Below are positions 44,008 through 52,772 of a DNA stretch of 64,000 bases, in pieces. A model generated the notes under the pieces. The model was not told the DNA's origin. It did no database searches and was given only the letters and a program-made list of their open reading frames with translations. Origin of the DNA: Akkermansiaceae bacterium (GTDB lineage Bacteria; Verrucomicrobiota; Verrucomicrobiia; Verrucomicrobiales; Akkermansiaceae); assembly GCA_017798145.1 (NCBI GenBank), contig CP059069.1:1845226-1909225 (forward strand). Reading direction: 5' to 3'. Position 1 is the first letter of the stretch; every line of letters begins with the position of its first letter. The position numbers were made by a program, and so were the translations under genes.

Positions 44008-45072
44008 TCAGATCCTGCCTGGATCGAATCCGAACGGCTCCCGCCACTCCGGGGGCTCCCCCTCCCAGCCGACGAGGAAGTGACGGCCGCGGAAAACCTT
44101 GCCCTTCAGGCCGGAGAGTGCGGCTGCGAGGGGATCTTTCTCGGACAAGCCAACCGACAGCAGCCCCCCATTTCCTGAAAACAGGGCGGCTGAGAGAAGG
44201 CTCTTCAGGATGGACGGATCGTCGTCCGCACAGGCGAGCATGGACGCTTTCCGGATCGGAATCGTCCTGCCCCGTCGTGGCAGCTTCGCACCGCCGCGGA
44301 TTAGCGCAGCGAGATTCCAAAACGGTCGGGCTACCGCCATCGCAGGGGAATAGCCATCGACCCGCAAACGCTGGAAACCGCCTTGATCCCACAGAGCAAT
44401 CATCCCGCGAATCTCTCCCGCATCCTCAGCGACAAGGAAATCCCCGATCACCAAGCCGTTGAGGAAAGCCCCACCAAGTTTCCCTAGGTCGACCGCCGCA
44501 CTGAAACTCCTGCGGCGGGAGGAATCATCGAGAAGGCATTGCATTGCAGGAAGATCGGCCTCACACGCTGTGCGGACGGGGAAGTAACGCGAAATCGCCT
44601 GTTGGGGCAGCAACCAGTTCACATACCGGCCTGCGGGTCGGTATTGCGGGAGCCGCATGCGTCCGCTGCGCAGGATTTCGAGAGCCGGCGCGTTTCCCTC
44701 CAGCACAAGCGTCTGCGCCCATTCGCCTTCGGCAAAAACCTTTTCCCTGAGACTCCGAAAACCACGCGCGAGCAGGGTGCCGCTCCTCCAATCCGGATGA
44801 ATCCTCAGATCGGAAAGGTAACGCAGGGGGATTTTTTCTCCGCCGAGATGGACAAGGCGTTTGCCCGCTGAAAACACACCCGCCGCCCGCCCGTCCGCTG
44901 CGAAGGCTGCCCAGACACAGGGCGTGGCCGCCTGCACCCGCGAGGCCGCGAAGAAATCCGGTGAACGATCCGAACCGATCCGGATTGCTCCGGCCATGGA
45001 GGTTTCCGAAAAAAGCCGTTCTAGCGCGGCATGATCGGCGGCAACCGCCTCGCGGATCGTCACCCCATCCAT
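44008..45072 (-). CDS. Tandem GNAT-like acyltransferase
   Basis: 354 residues from ATG 45072, which has a strong GGGGAGG ribosome site 6-12 bases upstream and overlaps the stop of the GH3 gene. TIREAVAADHAALERLFSET opens a GNAT-like domain with LRYLSDLRIHPDWRSGTLLA, which resembles the acetyl-CoA-binding strand and loop. A second, more diverged half (about residue 185 on) contains LVAEDAGEIRGMIALWDQGG. Possible role: N-acylation in the proposed pathway. Substrate unknown. Confidence 0.6.
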   Translation of the reverse strand: MDGVTIREAVAADHAALERLFSETSMAGAIRIGSDRSPDFFAASRVQAATPCVWAAFAADGRAAGVFSAGKRLVHLGGEKIPLRYLSDLRIHPDWRSGTLLARGFRSLREKVFAEGEWAQTLVLEGNAPALEILRSGRMRLPQYRPAGRYVNWLLPQQAISRYFPVRTACEADLPAMQCLLDDSSRRRSFSAAVDLGKLGGAFLNGLVIGDFLVAEDAGEIRGMIALWDQGGFQRLRVDGYSPAMAVARPFWNLAALIRGGAKLPRRGRTIPIRKASMLACADDDPSILKSLLSAALFSGNGGLLSVGLSEKDPLAAALSGLKGKVFRGRHFLVGWEGEPPEWREPFGFDPGRI

Positions 45073-46469
45073 TCCGCCACCTCCCCGGATGATTGCTGTT
45101 GGTATAGTACGGGCAGCTTCACATCGCCGATCCTGCAGCCGCGCTTGAGTGCGAGGGCTGCGGATAAATCCTGCACCCATCCCTCCTTCAAAGCCATGGG
45201 CTTGCATGGCGCGAGTTGCCCGAGGGCGAGAGCCTGTTTGAAATACGGATTCTCCAGCAGCTTTGAAATCACTCGGGCGGATTTTCTAGTGTCCTCCATC
45301 CAAACCTCGTAGCCCGGCACATCGGGATCCGCCGCAAGGAACCCGCAGACGCCCGCCTCCGAAAAAGCCGCCGCAACCGCTTCCTCCGCGAGCTTCTCCC
45401 CGACCAGATCCGAGACAATCCCTTTCCTGCCGAGAAACCTCATCTCCGGAACCCCACCCTCAGTGAAGCCCGTGATCCTCACAAGATCCCCGCTGCGGTA
45501 GCGCATCAGTCCGCCCGAAGTGGAAATCAACACCTCACAGACCATGCCGATCCGCAATTTCTCACAGGCGAGATGGTTGCCGTCCTCATCGAGGAATTCA
45601 TGGTAGTGGCACTCATGCGCCAGTCTCGCGGAACCGACTGGAATCGAAGTCACCCCTTCCGTTGCAAGCAGGCCTTTCGGCTCGATGGGCACACCGCCGA
45701 GCCTATCGCGGAGTCGAGGAATCCACCTGGCGCTGGAGGCATCCGCCCAACAGCTCACGAGCGCGAGCTGCGGCCAGATTTCCCGCCATGTCTTGCCGGG
45801 CCGCCGCAACGCGACTTCCGCATCGATGCAGAGTAAAAATGTCGGGCTCCAGACAGAGACCAAACTCAGATCCGGAGTCCTCAGCAGTTCCTCCGCCGTT
45901 TCCGCGAAGACTTCCGAAGCACCTCCCGAAAGCCGCGGCACAACCAGCCAGTCGGACAGCCGCGCCCCTATCGCGTCTGGGAAATATGCGCCATCGCCAT
46001 CCAGCCCGACCGGCAAACCGCCCGCTGTCCTCCCCCGCGCGATCCCCGGCGGTGAGATCGCCCAATACGCCCTTCCTCCGAACACCTCAGGATAACTTTC
46101 GTGCCAGCCGCCCAGCCATGCCGCCATCCCGTAGGCGAAATCCTCCCGCAGCCCCTCGGTCACAGGGATCAGTTTCGCACCGGAACTGGTGCCGGAGGTG
46201 CACTCGAAGGCGATGACCTCCCCGCAAGGCAGCACGCCTTTCTCCCCATTCGCAACGCGCGCGATCCAATTACCATAGTCCTCGTAGTTCCTCTCCGGGA
46301 CACGCTCCCGAAAATCCGCCTCAGTCCGGATCTCCCCGAACCCATGAGCCTTTCCGAACACCGTGTCCTGATGCCGATGGATCGAGGCGAGCAACCGATC
46401 CCAGGGACTCCCCGCCCTTTCCGGCATGGACTCCAGAGCCCCCAGCAATGCCCGCGCCGCCGCATTCAT
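45060..46469 (-). CDS. GH3-family ATP-dependent acyl-acid-amido synthetase-like enzyme
   Basis: 469 residues. The adenylation P-loop is TSGTSSGAKLIPVT (91-104), and a later YRSGDLVRITGF with TEGVTSIPVGSA marks the GH3 branch of the adenylating superfamily. GH3 enzymes in plants join acyl acids to amino acids through an acyl-AMP; bacterial relatives do the same with various acyl groups. ATG 46469 overlaps the upstream stop as ATGA. Overlap and spacing place it centrally in the minus-strand operon. Confidence 0.8.
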   Translation of the reverse strand: MNAAARALLGALESMPERAGSPWDRLLASIHRHQDTVFGKAHGFGEIRTEADFRERVPERNYEDYGNWIARVANGEKGVLPCGEVIAFECTSGTSSGAKLIPVTEGLREDFAYGMAAWLGGWHESYPEVFGGRAYWAISPPGIARGRTAGGLPVGLDGDGAYFPDAIGARLSDWLVVPRLSGGASEVFAETAEELLRTPDLSLVSVWSPTFLLCIDAEVALRRPGKTWREIWPQLALVSCWADASSARWIPRLRDRLGGVPIEPKGLLATEGVTSIPVGSARLAHECHYHEFLDEDGNHLACEKLRIGMVCEVLISTSGGLMRYRSGDLVRITGFTEGGVPEMRFLGRKGIVSDLVGEKLAEEAVAAAFSEAGVCGFLAADPDVPGYEVWMEDTRKSARVISKLLENPYFKQALALGQLAPCKPMALKEGWVQDLSAALALKRGCRIGDVKLPVLYQQQSSGEVAEWMG

Positions 46470-47182
46470 CGCACGCCTTCCAGCCCTTCGCGGAACGCCG
46501 TGAGCGCGAACTTGCGGAGATTCCCCGCGGACATTTCCGCCATGCACACAAGCTCCTCGCCATCGGCATGACCCGGGTTTCTCTCCAGGAAAAAATCCAC
46601 CCACATATTCCGCTCCGGCACTCCGGCCAACTCCCTCCTGAGTTGACCCGCGCTCCGGGGAAATCGGATCACGCCCTCATCCGCCTTCCACGCATCGCCG
46701 AACAGTCCGCCCGCAACCTTGCCCGCAAGGTCTTCCAGAATCTGCTCCTCCCGCTCCGGATGCGGATGGAAACGCTTCGCAAACAAAGGCAGGTAACGGT
46801 AGGTGCGGTGGCCTTTCGAGATCAGGAACCAATACAGCGGCCTCCCGCTCCGCGCCTTCCGCTCCCCTGCCCGGCGGCAGAAACCTTTCACCAGTTCCTG
46901 CGTCCCCCAGTGCTCGCGGGCGATCACGGTATCTCCGGAAAAGATCACATCGCCCTCCGGCATTTCACCGCAGGGGTTCCATGCGATCGTCGTAAATCCG
47001 CACAACCGCCCCTCACCATCACGGAGCATGACCACTTCGTCCTTCCTTTCCAAATCCGCCCGGAAAGCATCCGCCGCAACCGCCTCATAATGCCGCTCCA
47101 TCAGGGCGAACATTTCCGCAATCTCCGCCTCGGGAAGATCGGAAACGCGCACCACCTCGCTCGCGAGGCCGGTCTTTGTCAT
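46466..47182 (-). CDS. GNAT-fold-like protein of the biosynthetic operon
   Basis: 238 residues from ATG 47182, coupled to the upstream gene by an ATGA overlap. The first half resembles a GNAT acyltransferase (EIAEMFALMERHYEAVAADA, VVMLRDGEGRLCGFTTIAWN), the rest is unrecognised (SGRPLYWFLISKGHRTYRYL). An alternative start is ATG 47191. Likely works with the GH3 enzyme directly downstream; the acyl or amine partner is unknown. Confidence 0.55.
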   Translation of the reverse strand: MTKTGLASEVVRVSDLPEAEIAEMFALMERHYEAVAADAFRADLERKDEVVMLRDGEGRLCGFTTIAWNPCGEMPEGDVIFSGDTVIAREHWGTQELVKGFCRRAGERKARSGRPLYWFLISKGHRTYRYLPLFAKRFHPHPEREEQILEDLAGKVAGGLFGDAWKADEGVIRFPRSAGQLRRELAGVPERNMWVDFFLERNPGHADGEELVCMAEMSAGNLRKFALTAFREGLEGVR

Positions 47183-47751
47183 TTCAGGCATGCCGCGATG
47201 AGGATGGAGATCATCAGGTATTGGGAAGGCATACGGATGAAATCGGTCAGCAGGTTCAGCCTCGCATGTTCCGGCCCGTCCGGCACGAAATAGATCCCCT
47301 CGGCAGGGCCTGCGGTTTGTTTTTTGAAACGGAAGACGAAATAGATCTCGGCCACAAGGGTGAGAGCCGTCAGCCACAGCCAGATCCGCGTGTCACCGCC
47401 CCGCAGCAGAAGGACAACCAATCCGAGGTGAATTACATCATGGAAAATCCCATACGAGGTTTTCCATTTCCCCCTCGCACAAAGCGGGAGCTCGATCACC
47501 GTCCGCAACCCCATGGAAACCGCCAGATAGAGGTAAGTGGGACTCTGCAAGCAAAGCAAAACCGGCAGCACCAGCCAGAGCGCGGAAACATGCACCAGCC
47601 ACCCCGCCTTCGCCCGCGAGATGGGGCCACCCAGCCGCTGCGGCAGCCGGTTCTGCCACGCATGAAAGATCGGCGCGAGAAAATGGAACCCTAGCAGCAC
47701 CCAAGCCGCCCAAACCGGCATCGCCTCCACCGCATCTTGCCACGCCTTCAT
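47179..47751 (-). CDS. Polytopic membrane protein of unknown function
   Basis: 190 residues with about five hydrophobic helices (VWAAWVLLGFHFLAPIFHAW; AGWLVHVSALWLVLPVLLC; IWLWLTALTLVAEIYFVF; LMISILIAACLK) and a HDVIHLGLVVLLL segment with two His that could bind metal. No family recognised. ATGA overlaps on both sides (with the Rieske gene upstream and the GNAT-like gene downstream) show strict co-translation. Confidence 0.65.
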   Translation of the reverse strand: MKAWQDAVEAMPVWAAWVLLGFHFLAPIFHAWQNRLPQRLGGPISRAKAGWLVHVSALWLVLPVLLCLQSPTYLYLAVSMGLRTVIELPLCARGKWKTSYGIFHDVIHLGLVVLLLRGGDTRIWLWLTALTLVAEIYFVFRFKKQTAGPAEGIYFVPDGPEHARLNLLTDFIRMPSQYLMISILIAACLK

Positions 47752-48752
47752 ACCCGCAGCCCCTTTCTCTCCGGCGCGCGGCCTTCCAGAGATTTCCCGG
47801 CGATCAGATCCCGTATCCCGCGCGCGATTGCATCGGTCTCATGGAAAAGGAATTTCGCTTCCCCCGTCCGCTCGATGTCCTCCGTCTGCTCGCGGAGGAT
47901 ATCGACATCCTGATCCAGGATGCGCCCGGCGAAGGGTTTGAAAACGAGATTCACCAGCGCGCCCAGCGGCTCGAAGCGGAACGCCAGCATCGTGAACACC
48001 CGCGTCCTGTTTTCCGAAACCGGGGTACATTGGCTCATGACGACATACTGGCGCTTTTCACTCATCCGGTAATTCACGCGCGTGACGAAAGGCAGTTGGA
48101 AACGGTCGGTGTGACGGATCTCGCTGCCCTCCGGGACAAGCAGTTTCCCTATCCATGAGTCCATTCGCTCCTCGCCGATGAATTCCGCCTCGATCCAATC
48201 CGCCCCACCCGTGATCTCCAGCTCGATCTCCTTGCTCTCCTCACCCCGGAAAAGCCCGCGGTGCACATGCGCCGTGTGGGGGACATCCAGAAAGTTTTCC
48301 ACGCAATGGAACGCCGCCGCCTCGAACTCACGCTCCATCAGGAAATGCCGCCAGCCCTGCTCCCCCATCCCCGGAAACACCGGCGGGCCAAGCTCGGAGT
48401 CAGCGCCATCCTCCGCCGGCATCCACACCCAGACGTAGCCCTGTTGCTCCCAAGCGATGTATGATTTCACCCGTATCGCGGAACAATCCCCAGACCCGCA
48501 GGCCGCAGGAATTTTCGTGCAGCGCCCGTCCGCCGCCCAAGCCCAGCCGTGGTAGGCGCAGCGCAAGCCGTCGTCGGTCACCTTGCCACGTGAGAGCGCG
48601 AGATTCCGGTGCGGGCAGCGATCCGCCAGCACCCCGATCCGCCCCTCCGCATCCCTGAAAACCACCAAGGCTTCCCCAAGCACCGTCCTTGCCACAGGCC
48701 CCTTGACAACCTGCTCCGCACGACAAGCGATATACCAATGACCCCGCAGCAC
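47748..48752 (-). CDS. Rieske non-heme iron oxygenase
   Basis: 334 residues. The [2Fe-2S] site is CPHR (Cys46, His48) and CAYHGW (Cys65, His68) with normal spacing. The mononuclear iron site lies in ENFLDVPHTAHVH, with an Asp in DILREQTED as a possible third ligand. The layout resembles the VanA/pheophorbide-oxygenase group that hydroxylates or demethylates aromatics; PrnD-type amine oxidation is another possibility. First gene of the minus-strand operon, 83 bases from the divergent desaturase start. Confidence 0.85.
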   Translation of the reverse strand: MLRGHWYIACRAEQVVKGPVARTVLGEALVVFRDAEGRIGVLADRCPHRNLALSRGKVTDDGLRCAYHGWAWAADGRCTKIPAACGSGDCSAIRVKSYIAWEQQGYVWVWMPAEDGADSELGPPVFPGMGEQGWRHFLMEREFEAAAFHCVENFLDVPHTAHVHRGLFRGEESKEIELEITGGADWIEAEFIGEERMDSWIGKLLVPEGSEIRHTDRFQLPFVTRVNYRMSEKRQYVVMSQCTPVSENRTRVFTMLAFRFEPLGALVNLVFKPFAGRILDQDVDILREQTEDIERTGEAKFLFHETDAIARGIRDLIAGKSLEGRAPERKGLRV

Positions 48753-48835
48753 ACCTGCACGTTAGATCGCCGCAACCCCACATGGCGAACGGATTCGTTG
48801 TTTCCAAATCCCCCGTCCTCCTTACGATGTTGCAT

Positions 48836-49687
48836 ATGAAAGCAGCACGGTTCCTGCCACTGCTCCGCGACCGCGCGGATCTGAGGACGCTGCTGTTCGT
48901 CGCGCTCGCGCTTCTCCTCGCTGCGGGGAATTGGACGGGGCTGTTCCGCAACTTCCTGAGCGTGCCGCTGGCGTGCCTGTTCGCCTTCGTCTCCTGCACC
49001 GCGACTCACAACCAGATGCACCTGCCGGTTTTCCGCAGCCGGTTCTGGAATTCCATCTACCAGATCGCGCTTTCCTTCGCCATCGGCCAGCCGCCCACCG
49101 GCATCATCACCGCACACAATGAGAGGCATCACAAGCACACGGAAAGCGATCTCGACTTCGTACGGACAAACCTCGTCCGCTTCCGCTGGAACGCGCTGAA
49201 CATCCTCCTGTTCCCCTTCGCCTCCATCGCAGCGATGTATCGGGAAAAACCAGGCGACCTCGCCGATTGGAAAGCGAAGCGCCCCCGCCTTTTCCGGCAG
49301 GCGGTGCTTGAGCGGGCGATCTTCTATGTAGTGATCGTGACCCTCCTCATTGCGGACTGGCGAGCCACCATCCTTTTCCTGTTCCTACCGTGGATCAGCG
49401 CACAGATCGCGCTGGTGGGCATGAATCTCCTCCAGCATCAGGATTGCGACAGCAGCTCGGAACACGACCACTCCCGGAACCTCACCGGAAAAGTGGTGAA
49501 CTATTTCCTCCTCAACAGCGGCTACCACACCGCACACCACATCCGTCCGGCGATGCACTGGAGCAGGCTCCCGGAGTTCCATGAAAGCGAGATCGCTCCC
49601 AAAATGAACCCCGCCCTCAACCACCGCTCCCTCACCGGCCTTCTCGCCGAACGGTTCCGCAGGCCTCCCATTTCCCATGCAAGCTGA
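48836..49687 (+). CDS. Membrane fatty-acid desaturase
   Basis: 283 residues from ATG 48836; ATG 48827 is equally possible. Three His boxes are present: THNQMH, HNERHHKHTE, and HTAHH near the C-terminus, with LLQHQDCD between. About four membrane helices. Desaturates or hydroxylates acyl chains in the membrane with O2 and electrons from a redox partner. First gene of the plus-strand half of the cluster; it overlaps the following gene by 11 bases. Confidence 0.8.
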   Translation: MKAARFLPLLRDRADLRTLLFVALALLLAAGNWTGLFRNFLSVPLACLFAFVSCTATHNQMHLPVFRSRFWNSIYQIALSFAIGQPPTGIITAHNERHHKHTESDLDFVRTNLVRFRWNALNILLFPFASIAAMYREKPGDLADWKAKRPRLFRQAVLERAIFYVVIVTLLIADWRATILFLFLPWISAQIALVGMNLLQHQDCDSSSEHDHSRNLTGKVVNYFLLNSGYHTAHHIRPAMHWSRLPEFHESEIAPKMNPALNHRSLTGLLAERFRRPPISHAS

Positions 49688-51581
49688 ACTACCGGACCGC
49701 GAATCTTCAGCTCGCCCCAGTGCCCCCGCCCGGGAGATCGACTTCACCCTGCCGTTTTTCCCCGCCCGTCTCACCGCGCTGCACCATATCCCCTCGTGGC
49801 ATCTCCTTGAAGAGCGGCACCGCACCCGCTACACACAGCTCTACGCACTTTATCTGAACGAGCAGACGGCATTCTTCGAGGAGTTGCTGGCAACAACGCT
49901 CCTTCCCGCGCTCTACGCCCGACCGGATCTCATCGGCGCGGATCTCGCGGAAAACCTCCGATGCTTCGAGCAGGAGGAGAGACGACACTCGCGCTGGTTC
50001 CGGCAAATGAACCACCGCATCGATCCCAAACGGTTTTCCATGGAGCCGGGCGACTACGTTTTCATCCCCTCCAATCCACGCCTCAACGGCATCGGCAAAT
50101 GGTTCGCCGGAAAGCCGTTTTCGTTTCCCTTCTGGATCTGGCTCATCCTTCTCCAGGAGGAGCGCTCGATTTACATAGCCCGGGAGTGCCTCAACGAAAG
50201 CGGCCTCGAACCGAATTTCCGCGAGCTCCACCGCAAACACATGGCCGATGAGGTCGACCATGTCCGCTGGGACACCCAACTCATCGAACGGCTCTGGCTG
50301 CCCATGCCCATGTGGAAACGAGAGTTTCAGGCCGCAATCTTCGGTTGGCTCATGCGCGAGTTCTTCACCGTCCCGAAACGGGCGGCAAGGTCTGTGCTCG
50401 ACGCCCTGCTAGGCGAGTTTCCAGAGCTTTCAACCATTGCCGGGCAACTCCGCCGCGAGCTTGCGGAACTCAAGTCCTCCCTCCCCTATCACGCCAGCCT
50501 CTACAGCCGCAACGTCACCCCGAAAGCCTTCGCCCTATTCGATTCGCTGCCGGAGTTTGAAAACATAGGCCGCTCACTACCCGCCTATGGAGAAGGGCGC
50601 CTCCGGCCCCTTAGCACAACCCCAGCGATCCACTCTCACTATCCTCCGCAAAAGGGCGAGACGCCCCCTTCTCCATACCCGCTCCCATCACGGCTGAACC
50701 TCCTCATCGCCGCCGCCCAGGTCATCGGCCTCCTCGCTCTCCTTGCGGCCACCTCCATCACCTCCGGCTGGGCGCTGGCCGGCCTCGCCATCGCGTATGC
50801 CCTCCTGATGAATTCCGGCTACGCCATGCTCCATGAAGCCGAGCACGGCCTGCTTCACGAAAACCGCCGCCTCAACGATACGGTTGGAGCCATCCTCGCC
50901 CTGTTTTTCCCCGCGCCTTTCCACCTCCTCCGCCAGGGCCACATCGGCCACCACCTGCGCAACCGCTCCGACGAAGAGGCATTCGATTTTTACTTCGAGG
51001 GCGAGAGCCGCATTTGGAAAACCCTCCAGCTTTACGGCATCCTCACCGGATTCTTCTACCTCACCGTCGTCCTCTCGAACCTCCTCGCCCTCATCCATCC
51101 GAACCTCCTGAAAGCCCGCTGGGCCGACTTCGACCGCCCGACCCGCGCCCTCCTCGACTCGCTCAATCCGCGCTACTTCCGCCTCATCCGCATCGAGGCC
51201 ATCGCCGTTTTCCTGCTCCACGGCACATGGATCTGGCTCTGGGGGACGCCGGTCTGGAAACACTTTTTACTCGTCGGCAGCTTCGGCGTCCTCTGGTCCG
51301 CCCTCCAATACGTCCACCACTTCGGCACCGAGCGCGACGTCCTCAAGGGCGCCCGCAACCTCCGCACATGGAAGTGGCTCGATGCCCTCTGGCTGAACCA
51401 CAACTGGCACCGCAACCACCATTCCCAACCTACCGTCCCGTGGGTGAATCTCCCGGAAATCACCCCGGAAAACGACGGCGAGCGTGGCCGCGTCCTCGCC
51501 GCCTACCTCCGCATGTGGCGCGGCCCCAGGCTTACGGATGAACGAATCGAAAACCATCATGCCGGAAAAATCATTCGCTGA
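49677..51581 (+). CDS. AurF-like diiron oxygenase fused to a membrane fatty-acid desaturase
   Basis: 634 residues. Residues ~30-300 carry the diiron-oxygenase pattern of AurF-type N-oxygenases: Glu69 (NEQTAFFEELL), EQEERRHSRW with Glu101 and His104, LQEERSIYIARE with Glu161-162, and HMADEVDHVRW with Asp191, Glu192 and His195. Residues ~340-630 are a polytopic desaturase with His boxes HEAEH (386-390), HIGHH (422-426) and HNWHRNHH near residue 578. The linker (304-334) is encoded by an inverted-repeat element. I know of no AurF-desaturase fusion. A frameshift between the two domains is not needed. It probably N- or C-oxidises and desaturates the same carrier-bound or lipid substrate. Confidence 0.75.
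   Translation: MQAELPDRESSARPSAPAREIDFTLPFFPARLTALHHIPSWHLLEERHRTRYTQLYALYLNEQTAFFEELLATTLLPALYARPDLIGADLAENLRCFEQEERRHSRWFRQMNHRIDPKRFSMEPGDYVFIPSNPRLNGIGKWFAGKPFSFPFWIWLILLQEERSIYIARECLNESGLEPNFRELHRKHMADEVDHVRWDTQLIERLWLPMPMWKREFQAAIFGWLMREFFTVPKRAARSVLDALLGEFPELSTIAGQLRRELAELKSSLPYHASLYSRNVTPKAFALFDSLPEFENIGRSLPAYGEGRLRPLSTTPAIHSHYPPQKGETPPSPYPLPSRLNLLIAAAQVIGLLALLAATSITSGWALAGLAIAYALLMNSGYAMLHEAEHGLLHENRRLNDTVGAILALFFPAPFHLLRQGHIGHHLRNRSDEEAFDFYFEGESRIWKTLQLYGILTGFFYLTVVLSNLLALIHPNLLKARWADFDRPTRALLDSLNPRYFRLIRIEAIAVFLLHGTWIWLWGTPVWKHFLLVGSFGVLWSALQYVHHFGTERDVLKGARNLRTWKWLDALWLNHNWHRNHHSQPTVPWVNLPEITPENDGERGRVLAAYLRMWRGPRLTDERIENHHAGKIIR
50586..50677. repeat. REPIN-like inverted repeat inside the fusion gene linker
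   Basis: TATGGAGAAGGGCG (50586-50599) pairs with CGCCCCCTTCTCCATA (50662-50677, two extra C). The left arm also contains an AAGGG/CCCTT hairpin and the right arm AAGGGCG-AGA-CGCCCCCTT. It encodes residues 304-334 in frame, which is low-complexity and proline-rich. Confidence 0.75.
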
Positions 51582-52209
51582 GCACAAAGGCACGCAAGTC
51601 GCCATGCTCCTGCTCAATCTCATTCCGCTTTGCCATGCAGCAGGCACCGTCGCGTGCCTTTTCCTCCCGCTCATGTGGCCGCTGAAAATTCTCTCCGCCC
51701 TAGCTTTCCTTTACATCCTCCCCCTCGTCCCCGCCCGCATCCTCCGCGAATCGCTCCGGAGATCCCCTCCGGAAATCCCCATCGGCTCCCCCGCTTTCCT
51801 AAAATGGTGGGCCTGCTTCCAGTGCCAGGTGCTCTTCCTCCGCTTTCCCTCGCTGGAAGAGATCATCCGCCTCATCCCCGGTTGCTATTCCCTCTGGCTG
51901 CGGCTTTGGGGATCCCGCATCGGCAGGTTCACCTACTGGGCTCCCCGTACTTCCATCCTCGACCGCGGCTTCCTGGAAATCGGAGACAACGTGGTCTTCG
52001 GTGCCGGCGTGAAGCTCAACCCGCATGTCATGGAGAAGGGGAAACTCCTCCTCGCCCCCGTGAAAATCGGCGACCGCTCGCTCATCGGCGGATACTCACT
52101 GCTCACCGCCGGAACCGAGATCGCGGATGACGAAGCCGTCCGTGCGTTTTTGATTTCCCCGCCCTTCTCAAAATGGAAGGATAACAGACGAATCCGCGAA
52201 AAATCATGA
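51559..52209 (+). CDS. Membrane-anchored left-handed beta-helix acyltransferase-like protein
   Basis: 216 residues from ATG 51559; ATG 51538 is also possible, and both overlap the end of the fusion gene. Two N-terminal hydrophobic helices (LLLNLIPLCHAAGTVACLF, ILSALAFLYILPLVPARIL) precede a short left-handed helix part (GFLEIGDNVVFGAGVKLNPH, PVKIGDRSLIGGYSLLTAGT). Hexapeptide repeats of this kind occur in O- or N-acyltransferases. The acceptor is unknown. Confidence 0.65.
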   Translation: MPEKSFAEHKGTQVAMLLLNLIPLCHAAGTVACLFLPLMWPLKILSALAFLYILPLVPARILRESLRRSPPEIPIGSPAFLKWWACFQCQVLFLRFPSLEEIIRLIPGCYSLWLRLWGSRIGRFTYWAPRTSILDRGFLEIGDNVVFGAGVKLNPHVMEKGKLLLAPVKIGDRSLIGGYSLLTAGTEIADDEAVRAFLISPPFSKWKDNRRIREKS

Positions 52210-52772
52210 AACCCATCATCCTGTTCCTGCTGCTCACCGCCCTTCCCGCATTTTCGCAGGAAGCCGACAAACAAGCCCTCCGCGACCTCAAGGCGATCTA
52301 CGAGCGAGCCATCGCCGAAAAGGATCTCGAACTCATCAAGCCGCACCTGGCCGCCGATTTCACCGCCGTGATGATCACCGCAGATGAAGTTAAGGACTAC
52401 GACGGTATCAAGGCATATTGGGCGAAGGTGGAGGAGTTCATCGGCGAGGACGGAACCTACACCGTCTCCGTCGAGCCGGATGACACGATCTTCGACGGCA
52501 ACATCGCCATAGCGAAAGGCATCGCAAAGGAACAGGTCGTGCGCGGAGGGAAGAATATTGACCTGACATCGAAATGGACCGCCATCGCCCGCAAGGAAGG
52601 CGAAACATGGAAACTCGTCCGCATCCAGGCCAGCATCGACCCGGTCAACAACCCCATCATCACCGCTCTGAACAAAGGCAAACTCTGGGTGACCGGTGGG
52701 GTGGCCGGAGTCGTAGGGCTCGTCATTGGACTTCTGTTAGGGCGTAGGAGTAGGCGCGTCTCCGCGCCTTGA
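52206..52772 (+). CDS. Secreted NTF2-like (DUF4440-type) protein with C-terminal membrane anchor
   Basis: 188 residues, start codon overlapping the previous stop as ATGA. A signal peptide (PIILFLLLTALPAFSQ), an NTF2-like fold (LRDLKAIYERAIAEKDLELI, WTAIARKEGETWKLVRIQAS) and a C-terminal helix (VAGVVGLVIGLLLGRRSRR) are visible. The last residues come from the REPIN-like repeat at 52741. It may bind a small hydrophobic ligand; function unproven. Confidence 0.65.
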   Translation: MKPIILFLLLTALPAFSQEADKQALRDLKAIYERAIAEKDLELIKPHLAADFTAVMITADEVKDYDGIKAYWAKVEEFIGEDGTYTVSVEPDDTIFDGNIAIAKGIAKEQVVRGGKNIDLTSKWTAIARKEGETWKLVRIQASIDPVNNPIITALNKGKLWVTGGVAGVVGLVIGLLLGRRSRRVSAP

